A stretch of DNA of 15,069 nucleotides from Bradyrhizobium sp. CCH5-F6 (GTDB lineage: Bacteria; Pseudomonadota; Alphaproteobacteria; Rhizobiales; Xanthobacteraceae). The stretch covers positions 1 through 15,069 of the forward strand of contig NZ_LSIC01000042.1 of NCBI RefSeq assembly GCF_001556045.1, read 5' to 3'. This document shows, piece by piece, positions 15,060 to 15,069 of the stretch (its first letter is position 1; every line of letters begins with the position of its first letter). The notes beneath the pieces are model-generated. The model saw nothing but the letters and a program-made list of their open reading frames with translations, made no database searches and was not told the origin of the DNA. The translations under genes and the position numbers were made by a program.

Positions 15060-15069
15060 CGATCGCGCG

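Noticed and set aside
1..15069. CRISPR array, tRNA, rRNA, insertion sequence or prophage
   Set aside because: I saw no regularly spaced repeats, no transposase or integrase frame and no RNA gene. All sizeable frames are metabolic, transport or regulatory genes or their shadows.

Overview
The window is GC-rich DNA with strong GC bias at third codon positions. It is almost certainly from an alphaproteobacterium of the Bradyrhizobium/Rhodopseudomonas group. The best evidence is a P450/ferredoxin pair that matches, residue for residue in the substrate pocket, what I know of the CYP199A/palustrisredoxin system of Rhodopseudomonas. The intergenic palindromic repeats are also of a kind common in bradyrhizobia. 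This assignment rests on recognition, not on a database search.

Region 1 (about 128-6637, + strand) reads as one operon. It encodes two permeases and a fused double ATPase of an oligopeptide/dipeptide-type ABC importer, then an AtzG-like small subunit, an AtzE-family amidase, an AtzH-like protein and a GntR/FadR-type regulator. The solute-binding protein is not visible and probably lies upstream of base 1. A convergent gene (6736-8541, - strand) encodes a two-domain allophanate hydrolase (AtzF). AtzG, AtzE, AtzH and AtzF are the lower part of the known cyanuric acid pathway, which ends in ammonia and CO2. No ring-opening AtzD or urea carboxylase is present, so the module probably takes up and strips nitrogen from some ureido or carboxy-amide compound whose identity the window does not reveal. 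The related hpxXYZ genes of enteric purine catabolism are an alternative model.

Region 2 (8736-15012) looks like an aromatic-acid module. It holds a MarR regulator, a divergent feruloyl-CoA synthase-like ligase, a second MarR regulator, a divergent CYP199A-type P450 with its [2Fe-2S] ferredoxin, and a Leu/Ile/Val-type periplasmic binding protein. The P450 would O-demethylate para-methoxylated aromatic acids, the ligase would activate cinnamic-type acids with CoA, and the binding protein would capture the substrate. The matching ABC permeases and ATPases and the enoyl-CoA hydratase/lyase are not in the window.

Non-coding structure: a near-perfect dyad lies in the marR/ligase divergent promoter. 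A GntR-like site lies before atzF. A MarR-like dyad plus a strong Shine-Dalgarno and ATG lie in front of no recognisable gene (11440-11610). Several palindromic repeats are intergenic, and one repeat unit is inserted in frame in the linker of the fused ATPase.
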